Assembly (NCBI GenBank): GCA_016903675.1
Contig: JADQBA010000001.1
Location: forward strand, 1 to 64,000
Length of the DNA: 64,000 nt
Direction: 5' to 3'
DNA from: Stigonema ocellatum SAG 48.90 = DSM 106950
Lineage (GTDB): Bacteria > Cyanobacteriota > Cyanobacteriia > Cyanobacteriales > Nostocaceae
Translations under genes and position numbers: made by a program
Shown here: positions 24,740 through 34,400 of the stretch, piece by piece
Layout: each line of letters opens with the position of its first letter
Position numbering within the stretch: the stretch's first letter is position 1
The notes under the pieces: generated by a model
Seen by the model: only the letters and a program-made list of their open reading frames with translations
Told to the model about the DNA's origin: nothing
Database searches by the model: none

Positions 24740-25888
24740 GCTATATGGCACTTGTTCTGGCTCTACAGCATAAACCGTACCACCATTTAATAAAGTATGA
24801 GCAGCGGCGAAATCCAGTAAATCCTCATCGCCTGTTTCTTCTTCCTGGTGTAAATAAACCGTTTCCGACGTTGGGTCAAACAAACCCCATCGCTGCTCAC
24901 CAACTGCAACTAACAATGAATCCACTCGTTGATAATAAGCGGCTGAGGTGATTTCTTTGATATTGTTGGATGCTTTGCCAGACCCGGAGCCAAACAATTC
25001 GTGGAATAGTTCCACAACCTCTTGTTGGGACTTTTTGAAGTTAGCCTCAACAATTGACCAAGCTTGATGGTGCAACTCCTGGGCACTCTCAATTTTTGTG
25101 TTACCTGTAATACTTTCTGCCATTAAGTGCTTATAAGTATTTGCCTCTCGATACACAGGTAACAAATACTCTACTCCAGCCAGCACCAAAGGCGCTTGTT
25201 GATTTCGCAGTTTCTCCTGCAATACGCCATCAATTATCTGAAAGAATTGGAGGATGTCTTTCTGGTGTTCATTCCTGTCAGGACTCCCTTGACCGTGAAA
25301 CGTACCAGGCTGTGACTGTGAAAAGGGATTGGATGTTCCCCCGTTAGATGTTGCAATTCGGAACTCACCCTCTTTGGCTGTGTCGTCATAGCCGAGAGCT
25401 TCATCCAGACTGTTAGGCAAATTTTCTACCTCCACCTCCTTGACGGTGTAGCGTGTTCCTTCAAATAACCTCACATCCTTTTGACTGAGTGTTAGGAGAT
25501 AAAAACGTCCATTGCCATTTAAAATTTGTAGCAGCGGCTTAATGTGGAAGCGATCTGTCACCACAACCAACTCCTCAAAATCCAGAGGCAAGCTATAGTA
25601 CTGGAAAATATCTTTAGAAATAAAGATTGCCAGTCCTTGCTCTCCTCTTTCCTCCCAGAAAGGTGGTTGATCCAGTTGATGAGCTTTTACTAGCAATTCC
25701 ATCGCTTCGTTCTGCTCAAGACCTCCATCAATTAAGCGAGCCTCTGCTTCTTTAATAAGATTCTTAAAGCGAATTGCGTTTTGTCGGACTTCTGGTCCGG
25801 CTATCTGCATTGGCATATAAATTGAAACAGAATTTTGTTTTGGCTGTTCTAGCAGTGTTTTTATTTTCTCTGTTGAAATTAAATCCAT
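24710..25888 (-). CDS. baeRF-family (archaeo-eukaryotic release-factor-like) protein
   Basis: A 392-residue protein resembling the bacterial baeRF families, distant relatives of eRF1 and Pelota. Signs are the N-terminal ISTEKIKTLLEQPKQNSVSIYMP, the central FISKDIFQYYSLPLDFEELVVV with HIKPLL, FYLLTLSQKDVRLFEG and the C-terminal hydrolase-like DLLDFAAAHTLLNGGTVYAV. These proteins are thought to act at stalled ribosomes or as translation factors, but the role is not established. Its 3' end overlaps that of the PEP synthase-like gene by 30 bp on the opposite strand. The start ATG at 25888 is preceded by GGAGGGT. Confidence 0.75.
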   Translation of the reverse strand: MDLISTEKIKTLLEQPKQNSVSIYMPMQIAGPEVRQNAIRFKNLIKEAEARLIDGGLEQNEAMELLVKAHQLDQPPFWEERGEQGLAIFISKDIFQYYSLPLDFEELVVVTDRFHIKPLLQILNGNGRFYLLTLSQKDVRLFEGTRYTVKEVEVENLPNSLDEALGYDDTAKEGEFRIATSNGGTSNPFSQSQPGTFHGQGSPDRNEHQKDILQFFQIIDGVLQEKLRNQQAPLVLAGVEYLLPVYREANTYKHLMAESITGNTKIESAQELHHQAWSIVEANFKKSQQEVVELFHELFGSGSGKASNNIKEITSAAYYQRVDSLLVAVGEQRWGLFDPTSETVYLHQEEETGDEDLLDFAAAHTLLNGGTVYAVEPEQVPYSSPIVAIFRY

Positions 25889-26033
25889 TAAGTAACCCTC
25901 CTATTAAAAAATGGCAGGAAATGCCAAAAGAAACCGTTGATACGTCTCCAACGGTCAACCCTTAAACCAAAACGGTTTACGCTCACTTCATTTCACGACA
26001 ACAAGAGTAGAATTTCATCTTTCTTTTGATAGG

Positions 26034-26180
26034 CAAGAGGAGGGGAGGAGGGGGGGAGGGGGGCAGGGGGGCAGGGGGGCAGGGGGGTGATTCTTTCTCT
26101 CCCCCACTCCCCCACTCCCCCACTCCCCCACTCCCCCACTCCCCCACTCCCCCACTCCCCCACTCCCCCACTCCCCCATT
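26034..26180. repeat. GGGGGGCA and CTCCCCCA minisatellites
   Basis: G-rich units of GGGGGGCAG are followed by about ten CTCCCCCA units. The array fills the gap between the baeRF gene and the DUF1361 gene, about 300 bp in total (25889-26189). No gene is seen. Confidence 0.9.
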
Positions 26181-26189
26181 AGTAATGTT

Positions 26190-26840
26190 TTAATTGATAC
26201 TTTGTGACTTCATGGCTACACGATCGCGCCGTTGCCTCACTAAACCTAGAGTCAGTCGTTTGATTATCCAGTACAAGCCCGTAAGTATGGCAAAAGTGAT
26301 AGTAATAATCACTAAGGGCTGTTTACCCAGAATTTCCTCCACACCTTTGGTAAGCACAGCATCCGGTTGAGTAATGAAATCCCAACTATTGAAACGTAAG
26401 AATCTCCCCCAATAAATACCAACGGCACAGAGAGCATGGGTAATCAGTTCAACCCACAAAATCCATTGGCTCTTGCCGATACGACGTAAGTAGTAACCCA
26501 AATTAATTAAAGATATTACGTAAGCTTCAAATCCCGATATAATAACTAGTAAATACACGGGAATTAATATCAGGGTAATAATCCACACCGATTGAATTGT
26601 ACGGATATCATTTATGAGATGAATTACATCAGTTAACAAATAAGGCGCATTCGGCAGAAAAGCGTAGAACACCAAAAATCCTAACCACCAAATCAAAGAG
26701 CCTCCGCGCCTAGTGCGAAACAGCCAAATACTTAAAGCAAACGGGATGAAGGCCAGAAATAAATTCCAAGGCATCCAACCTATATTGATTTTTAAGACCT
26801 GTATAACTCTAGTAATCAATTGAATTGTTTCTGCTTTCAT
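26190..26840 (-). CDS. DUF1361 integral membrane protein
   Basis: A 216-residue protein with six or so predicted membrane helices. The signature LNIGWMPWNLFLAFIP-like opening and FLPNAPYLLTDVIHL near residue 65 are what I know of DUF1361, a common cyanobacterial and firmicute family of unknown function. The C-terminus is basic (RLTLGLVRQRRDRVAMK) and probably cytoplasmic. A plausible start is the ATG at 26840. Neighbouring genes do not suggest a role. Confidence 0.82.
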   Translation of the reverse strand: MKAETIQLITRVIQVLKINIGWMPWNLFLAFIPFALSIWLFRTRRGGSLIWWLGFLVFYAFLPNAPYLLTDVIHLINDIRTIQSVWIITLILIPVYLLVIISGFEAYVISLINLGYYLRRIGKSQWILWVELITHALCAVGIYWGRFLRFNSWDFITQPDAVLTKGVEEILGKQPLVIITITFAILTGLYWIIKRLTLGLVRQRRDRVAMKSQSIN

Positions 26841-27309
26841 AGCGCTTACTCAGAAGATGTCTAAATTATTTTGAGTTTCCTTTATAGTTTTAAGCTATTT
26901 TAATAGAGTAACCAAGAGCTTGCACCTACACCCTACAAGGGTGAACGGCAGTCCCAACAAGATCGGCAGAGCCGCTGTTAGCGCCTCCCTATGCAGGCTT
27001 GCAAGCGTTAATTTTTCATTTGGCTTAAATTAAACGTGCTTAATAAAACGTATTATTTAAGTATTAACACATTTGTGTAAAATATGATACTCTTATGATC
27101 GCGCAAAGAGCGCAGTCGCAACACATAAAAGAAACACATTTTTCCCCCACACCCCCACACCCCAAAGGGTTCGTCAAAAGTCAAAAGTCAAAAATGTTTT
27201 AACTTTTTACACCCCTACACCCTCACACCCCTATACCCCTGTGTTTCTTGATCATCCATCTGAGCTTTAATAGCGCGGTAGCGGTTGAGTAGATGACCTT
27301 GAATCTGTG
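26841..27309. other. Intergenic region before the IS607 element
   Basis: An approximately 470-bp region with GTCAAAAGTCAAAA repeats (27175-27190), CCCCCACACCCC units and the left flank of the IS607 element. The flank sequence ATCTGTGCTAATCTGTGCA occurs just before tnpA. No gene is visible. Confidence 0.5.
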
Positions 27310-27354
27310 CTAATCTGTGCATAAGTTAGCAGAGAAGTAATATGCACAGATTAG
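27310..27354 (+). promoter_or_regulatory. 14-bp inverted repeat spanning the tnpA start codon
   Basis: CTAATCTGTGCATA (27310-27323) and TATGCACAGATTAG (27341-27354) are exact inverse complements, 17 bp apart. The tnpA ATG at 27342 sits inside the right arm. A direct partial copy AATCTGTGC lies at 27302. This could be the recombinase binding site at the element's left end and an autoregulatory operator. Confidence 0.7.
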
Positions 27355-27979
27355 AAGACTTGTTGCAGATTGGAGATGCCGCAAAGCTTAGAGGTGTAAG
27401 TATTGACACTCTGCGGCGTTGGGAGAAAACAGGAAGAATTCAAGCTGTAAGAACAGAGGGAGGGCATCGCCGCTATCGTGTGGCAGACTTGCTTAAAGTT
27501 GATAATCCCAGCCTACGGCATACAGTTATTTATGGTCGAGTTAGCACCCCAGATAAAAAAGAGGATTTGGCTCGTCAGATAGGTGTTCTAGAACTTTACT
27601 GTCAGCAGCATTCTATATGAAGGGGTTTACACTATCAAAGATATTGGGTCAGGACTGAACTACAGAAAACGGGGGTTATTAAAACTCATAGAGTTATTGC
27701 AACGCAATGAAGTGGAGCGTTTAGTCATTACGGACCTTTGATCGTTTGCTCAGGTTTGGATCTGAATTGGTTTTTGCTCTATGTGAGAATAATGGAACTG
27801 AAGTGATTATTCTTAACAAACCGGTTTTAGTAGAACCTGAGCAAGAATTGGTGGAGGGTGTCTTAGCTGTGATTACAGTTATGTCCGCTCGTTTGTATGG
27901 TTCGCGTTCTAAACGTAACCTCAAGGCAATGCAAGCAATGCACGAATGCGCAGAACAAATCATAACTGCTGAGAGTTGA
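27342..27979 (+). pseudogene. tnpA: IS607-family serine resolvase TnpA, two frameshifts
   Basis: The first frame (27342-27620) gives a MerR-like helix-turn-helix (GDAAKLRGVSIDTLRRWEKTG) and the catalytic serine motif VIYGRVST. It shifts near 27614 into EGVYTIKDIGSGLNYRKRG, which continues to VITDL, and shifts again near 27735 into FDRLLRFGSELVFALCENN. The parts together would make a normal IS607 recombinase of about 210 residues. The catalytic serine is intact but the later catalytic segment is out of frame, so the gene is inactive unless it is recoded. Confidence 0.88.
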
Positions 27980-28032
27980 CATGTCAAATCTTTGTATGTT
28001 AGCTTAAAAAAGAGATTTGTTGAGTTAATCCT

Positions 28033-29661
28033 ATGGGAAAAAACAAGCAGCAGAAAACTGAATATACCTACACTCAGGTTATTCCTGTTGTTTGTTGTTC
28101 AGATGAAACACAGATAAACCAAATTATGCACCTGTGTGGTATCCCAAGAGCTTTAACCTACAATAAACTAGGCTCTTTACAAGGCTGGGGACTTGACTGG
28201 AAAAAAGCAGATCCCATAATTAGAACCATCTTAAAACCAGAGGATATAGGTCTTCCTAGTAAGCTGTGGGAGTGGTCAGTAAATGACACGATGAAAGCTA
28301 TCACTGCTCAACAGGAAGCGGCAAAGGTATTTCTCTCTCGTGAAATATGGCGTAAATATCCTATACAACCCAGTCAGCAGCAACGCATCAAGTGGATAGA
28401 GATAAACAAAGAAAATAAGAAAGGAGAAGAACTTAAAGTTCTTAAGCTGCAATCTCTAGAATTATTTCCACCCTGCACTGTTGAAATAGAAAGAAACAGG
28501 TTGCTTGAGTTGTTAGATAAAAACCCAGCTCAAGATAAGTGGCTACATCGCCAATTTAGAAAACAGTATCTTCGAGGTCATACATTTGTCAGAAATCAAA
28601 TTGTTTATCAGGGGGCAGGATACTCTTGTAAACGGATAACGAGAAATACTATACAGCTAGAAGTAGCCGGGTTAATTAAAGGCAAACGCGTTACTTTAAA
28701 ACTGCGTTGTCGTCACATTATTCAAGGTCAAATTAGACTAAGGAGCAACGAACACGGTCTTCTAGAAATTCATTGCACTCGCACAAAAACTTTAATCCTG
28801 CCACCAGGTAAATCTCCGAAAAAGTTAGGAATTGACAAAGGTTATACCGAGGGGTATTACACATCAGAAGGTACTAAAATTGCTGATGGTTTAGGGAAGC
28901 TTCTGACGGCAAAAACCAACAGGATTAGTAAAACTAATCGTAATCGTTACAGACTGTTTGCCCATGCACGAAATAATCCAGCTAAGTCAGGAACTATCCG
29001 AAAAAATAATTTAGGCTATAAAACCAAGAAACGTCGTTTACAGCGAGAGAAGGCGACCATACAGAATTTCATTCGTAGAGATTTAAGACTGAATATCACT
29101 TCACCAGTTGAAATCTTCTGCGAAGACCTCACCCAACCCATTAAAGGTAAACAACAAGCTAAACAAATTAATCGCAAGCTTAACCAATGGATGAAGGGTG
29201 AGTTACAAGCTTCAATCGAGAAAATATCATTGGAGACAGGATCGACAATATCAGTGGTTAATCCTGCTTATACATCGCAAGTCGATAACCCAACAGGGAC
29301 GCTTTTAGGTCGCAGGGAAGGAGATCGCTTTATCCGTTATACGGGGGATGTAATTCAGGCTGATTGGAATGCGTCGATAAATATTCGCATTCGAGGGCAG
29401 GACAAGCAAATTACTAGGTATATGCGATCTAGTGAGGTGCAAACGATTCTTGTGGGTCGTACTGTTCAATATTTGCACTCAATCGGCTATTCTGTTGCAG
29501 CCGCGTTAGACCTTGGATTGCTGCCATCTAAGTTTAAGACCACTGCATTGGAATATGAGAGTAAATATTACCCGCAGGGGTGGCGGGTACGCTTAAGCTT
29601 TGATCTGGGAGACTCAAGCCCATTGTCGCCAACGTGCTACAGCCACGACCAGATTAAATGA
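28033..29661 (+). CDS. tnpB: TnpB-like RNA-guided nuclease homologue, RuvC triad intact, no zinc-ribbon cysteines
   Basis: A 542-residue TnpB-family protein, longer than the usual 350-420. The RuvC-like catalytic positions are kept: Asp268 in KLGIDKGYTEG, Glu364 in IFCEDLTQPIKG and Asp444 in VIQADWNASINI. The conserved YTSQ (before the Zn knuckle) is present, but the four knuckle cysteines are gone: YTSQVDNPTGTLLGRREG and then RFIRYTGDVIQAD replace CSxCG and CxxCG. A basic central region (KTKKRRLQREKATIQ) is typical. Cyanobacterial IS607 TnpBs with this pattern exist as far as I recall, so it may be a branch rather than a decayed copy. An omega RNA would be expected to overlap the 3' end and the downstream region to about 29740, but I cannot confirm it. 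Confidence 0.85.
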   Translation: MGKNKQQKTEYTYTQVIPVVCCSDETQINQIMHLCGIPRALTYNKLGSLQGWGLDWKKADPIIRTILKPEDIGLPSKLWEWSVNDTMKAITAQQEAAKVFLSREIWRKYPIQPSQQQRIKWIEINKENKKGEELKVLKLQSLELFPPCTVEIERNRLLELLDKNPAQDKWLHRQFRKQYLRGHTFVRNQIVYQGAGYSCKRITRNTIQLEVAGLIKGKRVTLKLRCRHIIQGQIRLRSNEHGLLEIHCTRTKTLILPPGKSPKKLGIDKGYTEGYYTSEGTKIADGLGKLLTAKTNRISKTNRNRYRLFAHARNNPAKSGTIRKNNLGYKTKKRRLQREKATIQNFIRRDLRLNITSPVEIFCEDLTQPIKGKQQAKQINRKLNQWMKGELQASIEKISLETGSTISVVNPAYTSQVDNPTGTLLGRREGDRFIRYTGDVIQADWNASINIRIRGQDKQITRYMRSSEVQTILVGRTVQYLHSIGYSVAAALDLGLLPSKFKTTALEYESKYYPQGWRVRLSFDLGDSSPLSPTCYSHDQIK

Positions 29662-29742
29662 CAGCAGCAATCAAAGACACTTCTCTTGCGTCTGCATAGA
29701 TTTAATCAGATTTAGTTTACCCCCTACTAAAGCTCAGATGCA

Positions 29743-30228
29743 TCATTCTGACTTGCTGCTACAGTGCTTATTCACCTGAGATGCTAAAGCATCTGATTGC
29801 TGTGCAGCAGTAGTAGCTGGGGTCAGCGCTGTGTCAATTTCTCCTCTTGCCTTTTCGATGATTACCCTACCATCGAATGAGGCTTTTGCTGTCTTTGCTG
29901 AGTAAAGAGCCATAGCAGCCTTGGAGATCGATTGACTAAAAGTCTCAAACACATTCATAAAACGATTTTGAAATTCTTTTAGCTTAGGGTCTTTAAATTT
30001 GAGGTCCTTGAGCTCTTTGGTAACAGCTTCTAAATCGTGAGCCAGTTTCAAGCTTGTTACCACCTGCTGCCCTTTACTATTATCGATCAGATCAGTTCCT
30101 TTGTTAACCACCGTAATCAATCGCTCGCACTGGGCTGATTTGCTGTCATTGCAAGCAGTAACTAAAAAAGCGATGCTCAGGGTAACAGGAGCAATAATGA
30201 TATATTTACGCCAAACAGACATTGACAA
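29743..30228 (-). CDS. Small putative lipoprotein, unknown function
   Basis: A 161-residue exported protein. The signal peptide ends in a lipobox (LSIAFLVTAC, Cys26 as the modified residue), so it should be anchored to a membrane. The mature part is helical with many Lys, Ala and Gln residues (KLAHDLEAVTKELKDLKF, KEFQNRFMNVFETFSQS, IEKARGEIDTALTPATTAAQQ) and may form a helical bundle. I do not recognise a family. An alternative start at 30222 would drop two residues. It is convergent with tnpB, and its stop is about 80 bp away. Confidence 0.75.
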   Translation of the reverse strand: MSMSVWRKYIIIAPVTLSIAFLVTACNDSKSAQCERLITVVNKGTDLIDNSKGQQVVTSLKLAHDLEAVTKELKDLKFKDPKLKEFQNRFMNVFETFSQSISKAAMALYSAKTAKASFDGRVIIEKARGEIDTALTPATTAAQQSDALASQVNKHCSSKSE

Positions 30229-30340
30229 CCTACCACCAATAAAATCCTAATAATAGTACTCAATGATTCAGAAGTTTTGGTGGGAGTTCCGATAATTCCA
30301 GATCTGTGTCAAATTGCTATCTGGATCACGTAGATAACAA

Positions 30341-30469
30341 TATAGGAATCCTAAATCATTTGTGAAAAATCTTAAGTAGTGTAGGTGGGGCTATGCCCTA
30401 CAAAACCCACACATGGTGGGCTTTAGCCCGAACTACGTGTGTTTCAAAAATCTGCGGAGGATTCCTATA
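30341..30469. mobile_element. Family A element (TATAGGAATCCT ends), copy 1
   Basis: A 129-bp element with ends TATAGGAATCCT and AGGATTCCTATA. It also has a conserved subterminal sequence (AAATCATTTGTGAAAAATCT and TTCAAAAATCTGCGGAGG) and an inner hairpin (TGTAGGTGGGGCTATGCCC). A close relative lies at 53242-53369. No coding capacity. Confidence 0.85.
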
Positions 30470-30480
30470 GTTCGATTCTG

Positions 30481-30692
30481 TATAGCAATCAGTGCAGGAA
30501 TTACAAACACCCCCCGCCCCTTTGGGTTCGTCAAAAGTCAAAAGTCAAAAATATTTTAAATTTTGAATTTTCGCGCAACGGCTTGTCCCCCTTGTCCCCC
30601 TTGTCCCCCTTGTCCCCCTTGTCCCCCTTGTCCCCCTTGTCCCCCTTCTCCCCCTTCTCCCCCTAGTTTGGCTCTTAAATAGGATTGCTATA
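30481..30692. mobile_element. Family A element (TATAGCAATC ends) with CCCCCTTGT array
   Basis: Starts with TATAGCAATCAG at 30481 and ends with AGGATTGCTATA at 30681-30692. The centre holds a CCCCCTTGT array of about eight units. It directly follows copy 1. Its ends match the copies at 37443, 46388 and 50177. Confidence 0.75.
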
Positions 30693-31413
30693 TAGTCAAA
30701 TATACCTCCCATGGGTACAAATTGCGCTTTTGAAACCAAGTAGGGGATCTCGGCCATTCGCCCCTACAAACGGTGTTGTTCATTTATGTAAACATTCAGC
30801 TTATGACCGTGCAAAGTATAGTAGAGACGTAGCATGTTACGCCTCTACTTCAGATATTAGCCTAGGAATAAATTCCTAGGCTGTTGGGGGGTTGCTTAAG
30901 CCGGAATATATTTGTGAATTTACTATAAATTTAAGTATTTTTACTACCTAGGCTAGATAGTAAAGCTAAGAACTTTTTATTAATTTATAAGAATCCTTAT
31001 TTTCCTTAATTAAAAAAAAACATAATTGAGAATTCAGAATCAATTAGTGGGGCAATACTGCACAGATTTTGCCCTTTTCGGACACTACAGACAACGATAT
31101 TTCAAGGGTTTCAACCACCAGATTTCCTTAAAAGAGCAGTATTCAATACGGTTTTTTTAAAGGTTTTTGATGAGAATTGAAAACGTGTAGAACACTCAGC
31201 GTTCTACAGGAATTATCGGTACGTAGATTATCTTATCAGAACCGTATGGGAGCAGTATTTATTTAGTGGGGAGATTTAAACCAAAAAGCTTTTTGGTTAA
31301 TTCATGTGAATGTAAATTTAGTGAGAAATATTTCGGAGGCTTAAATTATTCAACAACAAACAGCGGTAAATTAACTCTTGCTGATGATCTCTTAGAAAAG
31401 GTTGAAAGGTAAA

Positions 31414-34400
31414 ATGCAAAATTCAATTTTGAAAGATGACCCCTTGTGGTATAAGAACGCCATTATCTATGAAGTGCCCGTTCGTGCCTTTGCTGACAGC
31501 AACGGGGACGGGATTGGCGACTTTCGAGGGTTGACAGAAAAATTAGATTACTTACAAGACTTAGGTGTTACCGCAGTCTGGTTGCTGCCGTTTTTCCCCT
31601 CCCCACTGAAGGATGATGGTTACGATATTGCTGATTACACCAGTGTCAATCCAATCTATGGTACACTAGAACACTTTAAGGAGTTTTTGGCATCTGCCCA
31701 TCAGCGAGGCATTCGCGTAATTATCGAGTTAATTGTTAACCACACATCTGACCAGCATCCTTGGTTTCAACGGGCACGTCGTGCGCCTAAGGGCAGTCAG
31801 GAACGAGATTTTTACGTTTGGAGTGATACGCCGGAAAAATACCAAGAGGCTCGAATTATTTTCCAAGATTTTGAGTCTTCTAACTGGGCTTGGGACCCGA
31901 TCGCCAAAGCTTATTACTGGCATCGCTTCTACTCTCATCAGCCGGATCTCAATTATGATAATCCCCAGATGCGCGAGGCGGTGTTCGATGTCCTTGATTT
32001 TTGGTTAGAGATGGGGGTAGATGGGCTTCGCTTGGATGCGGTGCCTTATCTGTATGAACGCGAAGGGACTAACTGCGAGAATTTACCACAAACCCATGCT
32101 TTCCTCAAGGATCTCAGAGCGCACATAGACGCAAAATTCCCCAACCGAATGCTTCTAGCTGAGGCGAATCAATGGCCTGAGGATGCTGCACAATATTACG
32201 GGGCTGGGGATGAGTGCCAGATGAACTTTCACTTTCCCCTGATGCCTCGCTTATTTATGGCATTGCGGATGGAAGATAACTTCCCTATTGTAGATATCCT
32301 CCAGCAGACTCCATCCATTCCCGATAACTGCCAGTGGGCACTGTTCCTCCGTAACCACGATGAACTCACCCTGGAGATGGTGACAGATGAAGACCGGGAC
32401 TACATGTATCGGGTTTATGCACAAGACCCTGTGATGAGAGTTAATTTAGGAATCCGTCGCAGGTTAGCACCCCTGTTGGGAAATGACCGCCGTCAAATTG
32501 AGTTACTTAATAGTTTGCTGTTGTCTCTACCTGGAACTCCCGTGCTTTACTACGGCGATGAAATTGGTATGGGAGATAACGTTTATGTGGGCGATCGCAA
32601 TGGTGTGCGCACGCCGATGCATTGGAGTTCCGACCGGAACGCGGGTTTCAGTCGCGCTAACCCCCAACGGTTGTATTTACCCGTCATCGTTGATTCAGAA
32701 TATCACTATGAGGCAGTCAACGTTGAAGCACAACGGGCTAACCCCAACTCCCTCTGGTATGCAATGAAACGCTTGATTGCTACCCGTAACCGTTTCCAGG
32801 CATTGGGTCGAGGAAGCTTTGAATTGCTGCGCCCGAATAACCGCAAAGTTCTTGCCTTTACCCGCACCTACGAAGGAAAACACATTCTGGTAGTAGCAAA
32901 TTTATCCCGCTTTGTGCAAACCGTTGAATTAGACCTATCAGCCTTTAATGGGTTAGAACCAGTAGAAATTTTTGGTTACACAGAGTTCCCACCTATTGGG
33001 GAGTTACCCTACTTCCTTAGCCTTAGCCCCTACGGGTTCTACTGGTTTACTCTACAACGTAAACTTACCTTGACCCAACCGCCCAAACCTCAAGCAGAGT
33101 TACCCACCCTAGCTATCAGTGGTCAGTGGCAAAAAGTTTTTTCTCAACCACAGTCTTTAGAAACACGAAATTTCGTGTCTCAACTAGAATCCATTCTGTC
33201 TGATTACCTGTATACCTGTAGCTGGTTTGGCGGCAAAACCCAGACTATTCAATCGGCAAAAATTACAGAGGCGATGGTCCTACCCTACGACAAAGTGGAG
33301 TGCGATCAGGAGACAATGGAGAGGTGTTCCCCAGCTCCCGCAGAGGCTTTGATGGTTTGGCTGCGCTTAGAGTACATCCGGGGAAACCCTGAAACTTACC
33401 TGCTACTATTAGCTTATGCAGAAGGTGAGCAAGCTATGCAGCTTTTGACAGAAACGCCTCAAGCTGTGGTTGCTCGCCTTCAAGAGGGGATTTTAATTGA
33501 TGCCATAGCAGACAAAGACTTTCTTGACTTCCCACTCCATGCCATTGCTCATCATCATTCCTATAAAGGAATGGCAGGAGAACTAGTTGCTACAGCAACT
33601 GATCTATTTTCCAAGTTAAGCGGAGATGCTTCAGAGCTCGAGCCTGCTGTGCTGAAGGGGGAACAAATGAATACTTATGTCATATATGGCGATCGCCTGT
33701 TCCTGAAATTCTTCCGCAAAGTTGAGGATGGTATCCACCCCGATTTGGAGATTCGGCGTTTCCTCAGCGAGAAAAAAGACTTAAAACACTTCGCCCCCAT
33801 AGCTGGAGCACTAGAGTATCGCCACCCAAGTAAGACAGGGGTTGGGTATATAACTGTAGGGATATTGCAAGAGTTTATCCCAGAAACCCGGAGTGGCTGG
33901 GACTATACCCTCGATAGCTTGCAGGACTACTTTCAACTGGTGACCACGCAGCAAGCAGATATTACCGAAGTGCCCATTCCCTCCAATTCCCTGTTAGAAT
34001 TACACGGGGTTGAGATTCCCGAATTAGCTACCCAAACCATTGGTTCCTACCTGGTTAGCGTCCAACTATTGGGTGAATGTACGGCAAAACTCCATATTGC
34101 CCTGGCTTCTGCTCAAGATAATTCCGACTTAGTTCCAGAACCTTTCTCATCTTTATACCAGCGCTCTATCTACCAATATGCCCGCAACCTCACAGGTCAA
34201 GTCTTTCTGTTGTTGAGAGACCAACTGGTCTTTTTGCCACCCAACACCCAAGTACTGTCCAAGGCTGTCCTCAACCGCCAAGAGCAGATTTTGGGACACT
34301 TCCAGTCAATCATCAACCAAAAAATCACTGCCATGCGTACTCGTTATCATGGGGATTACCATCTGGGACGAGTGCTTTACACAGGGAAGGACTTCGTTGT

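Larger units (their letters stand above)
27310..29740 (+). mobile_element. IS607-type insertion sequence with tnpA remnant and intact tnpB
   Basis: The segment includes a serine recombinase gene broken by two frameshifts (27342-27979) and a TnpB-like gene in the same orientation (28033-29661). It starts around an inverted repeat (27310-27354) and ends near 29740. IS607 elements lack terminal inverted repeats, so the exact ends cannot be read directly. With tnpA broken, the copy is probably not self-mobile but could be moved by a related recombinase. Confidence 0.8.
30229..31413. other. Gene-free stretch before treS with two repeat elements
   Basis: About 1.2 kb. It holds two adjacent elements of family A (30341-30469 and 30481-30692), a short palindrome CCTAGGAAT / ATTCCTAGG at 30861-30880, and a long AT-rich stretch from 30890 to 31400 that presumably includes the treS promoter and a leader. 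No gene is supported. Confidence 0.6.

Noticed and set aside
26841..27341. Promoter region or small RNA gene before the IS607 element
   Set aside because: Only short repeats and no conserved stem-loops; nothing I can support.
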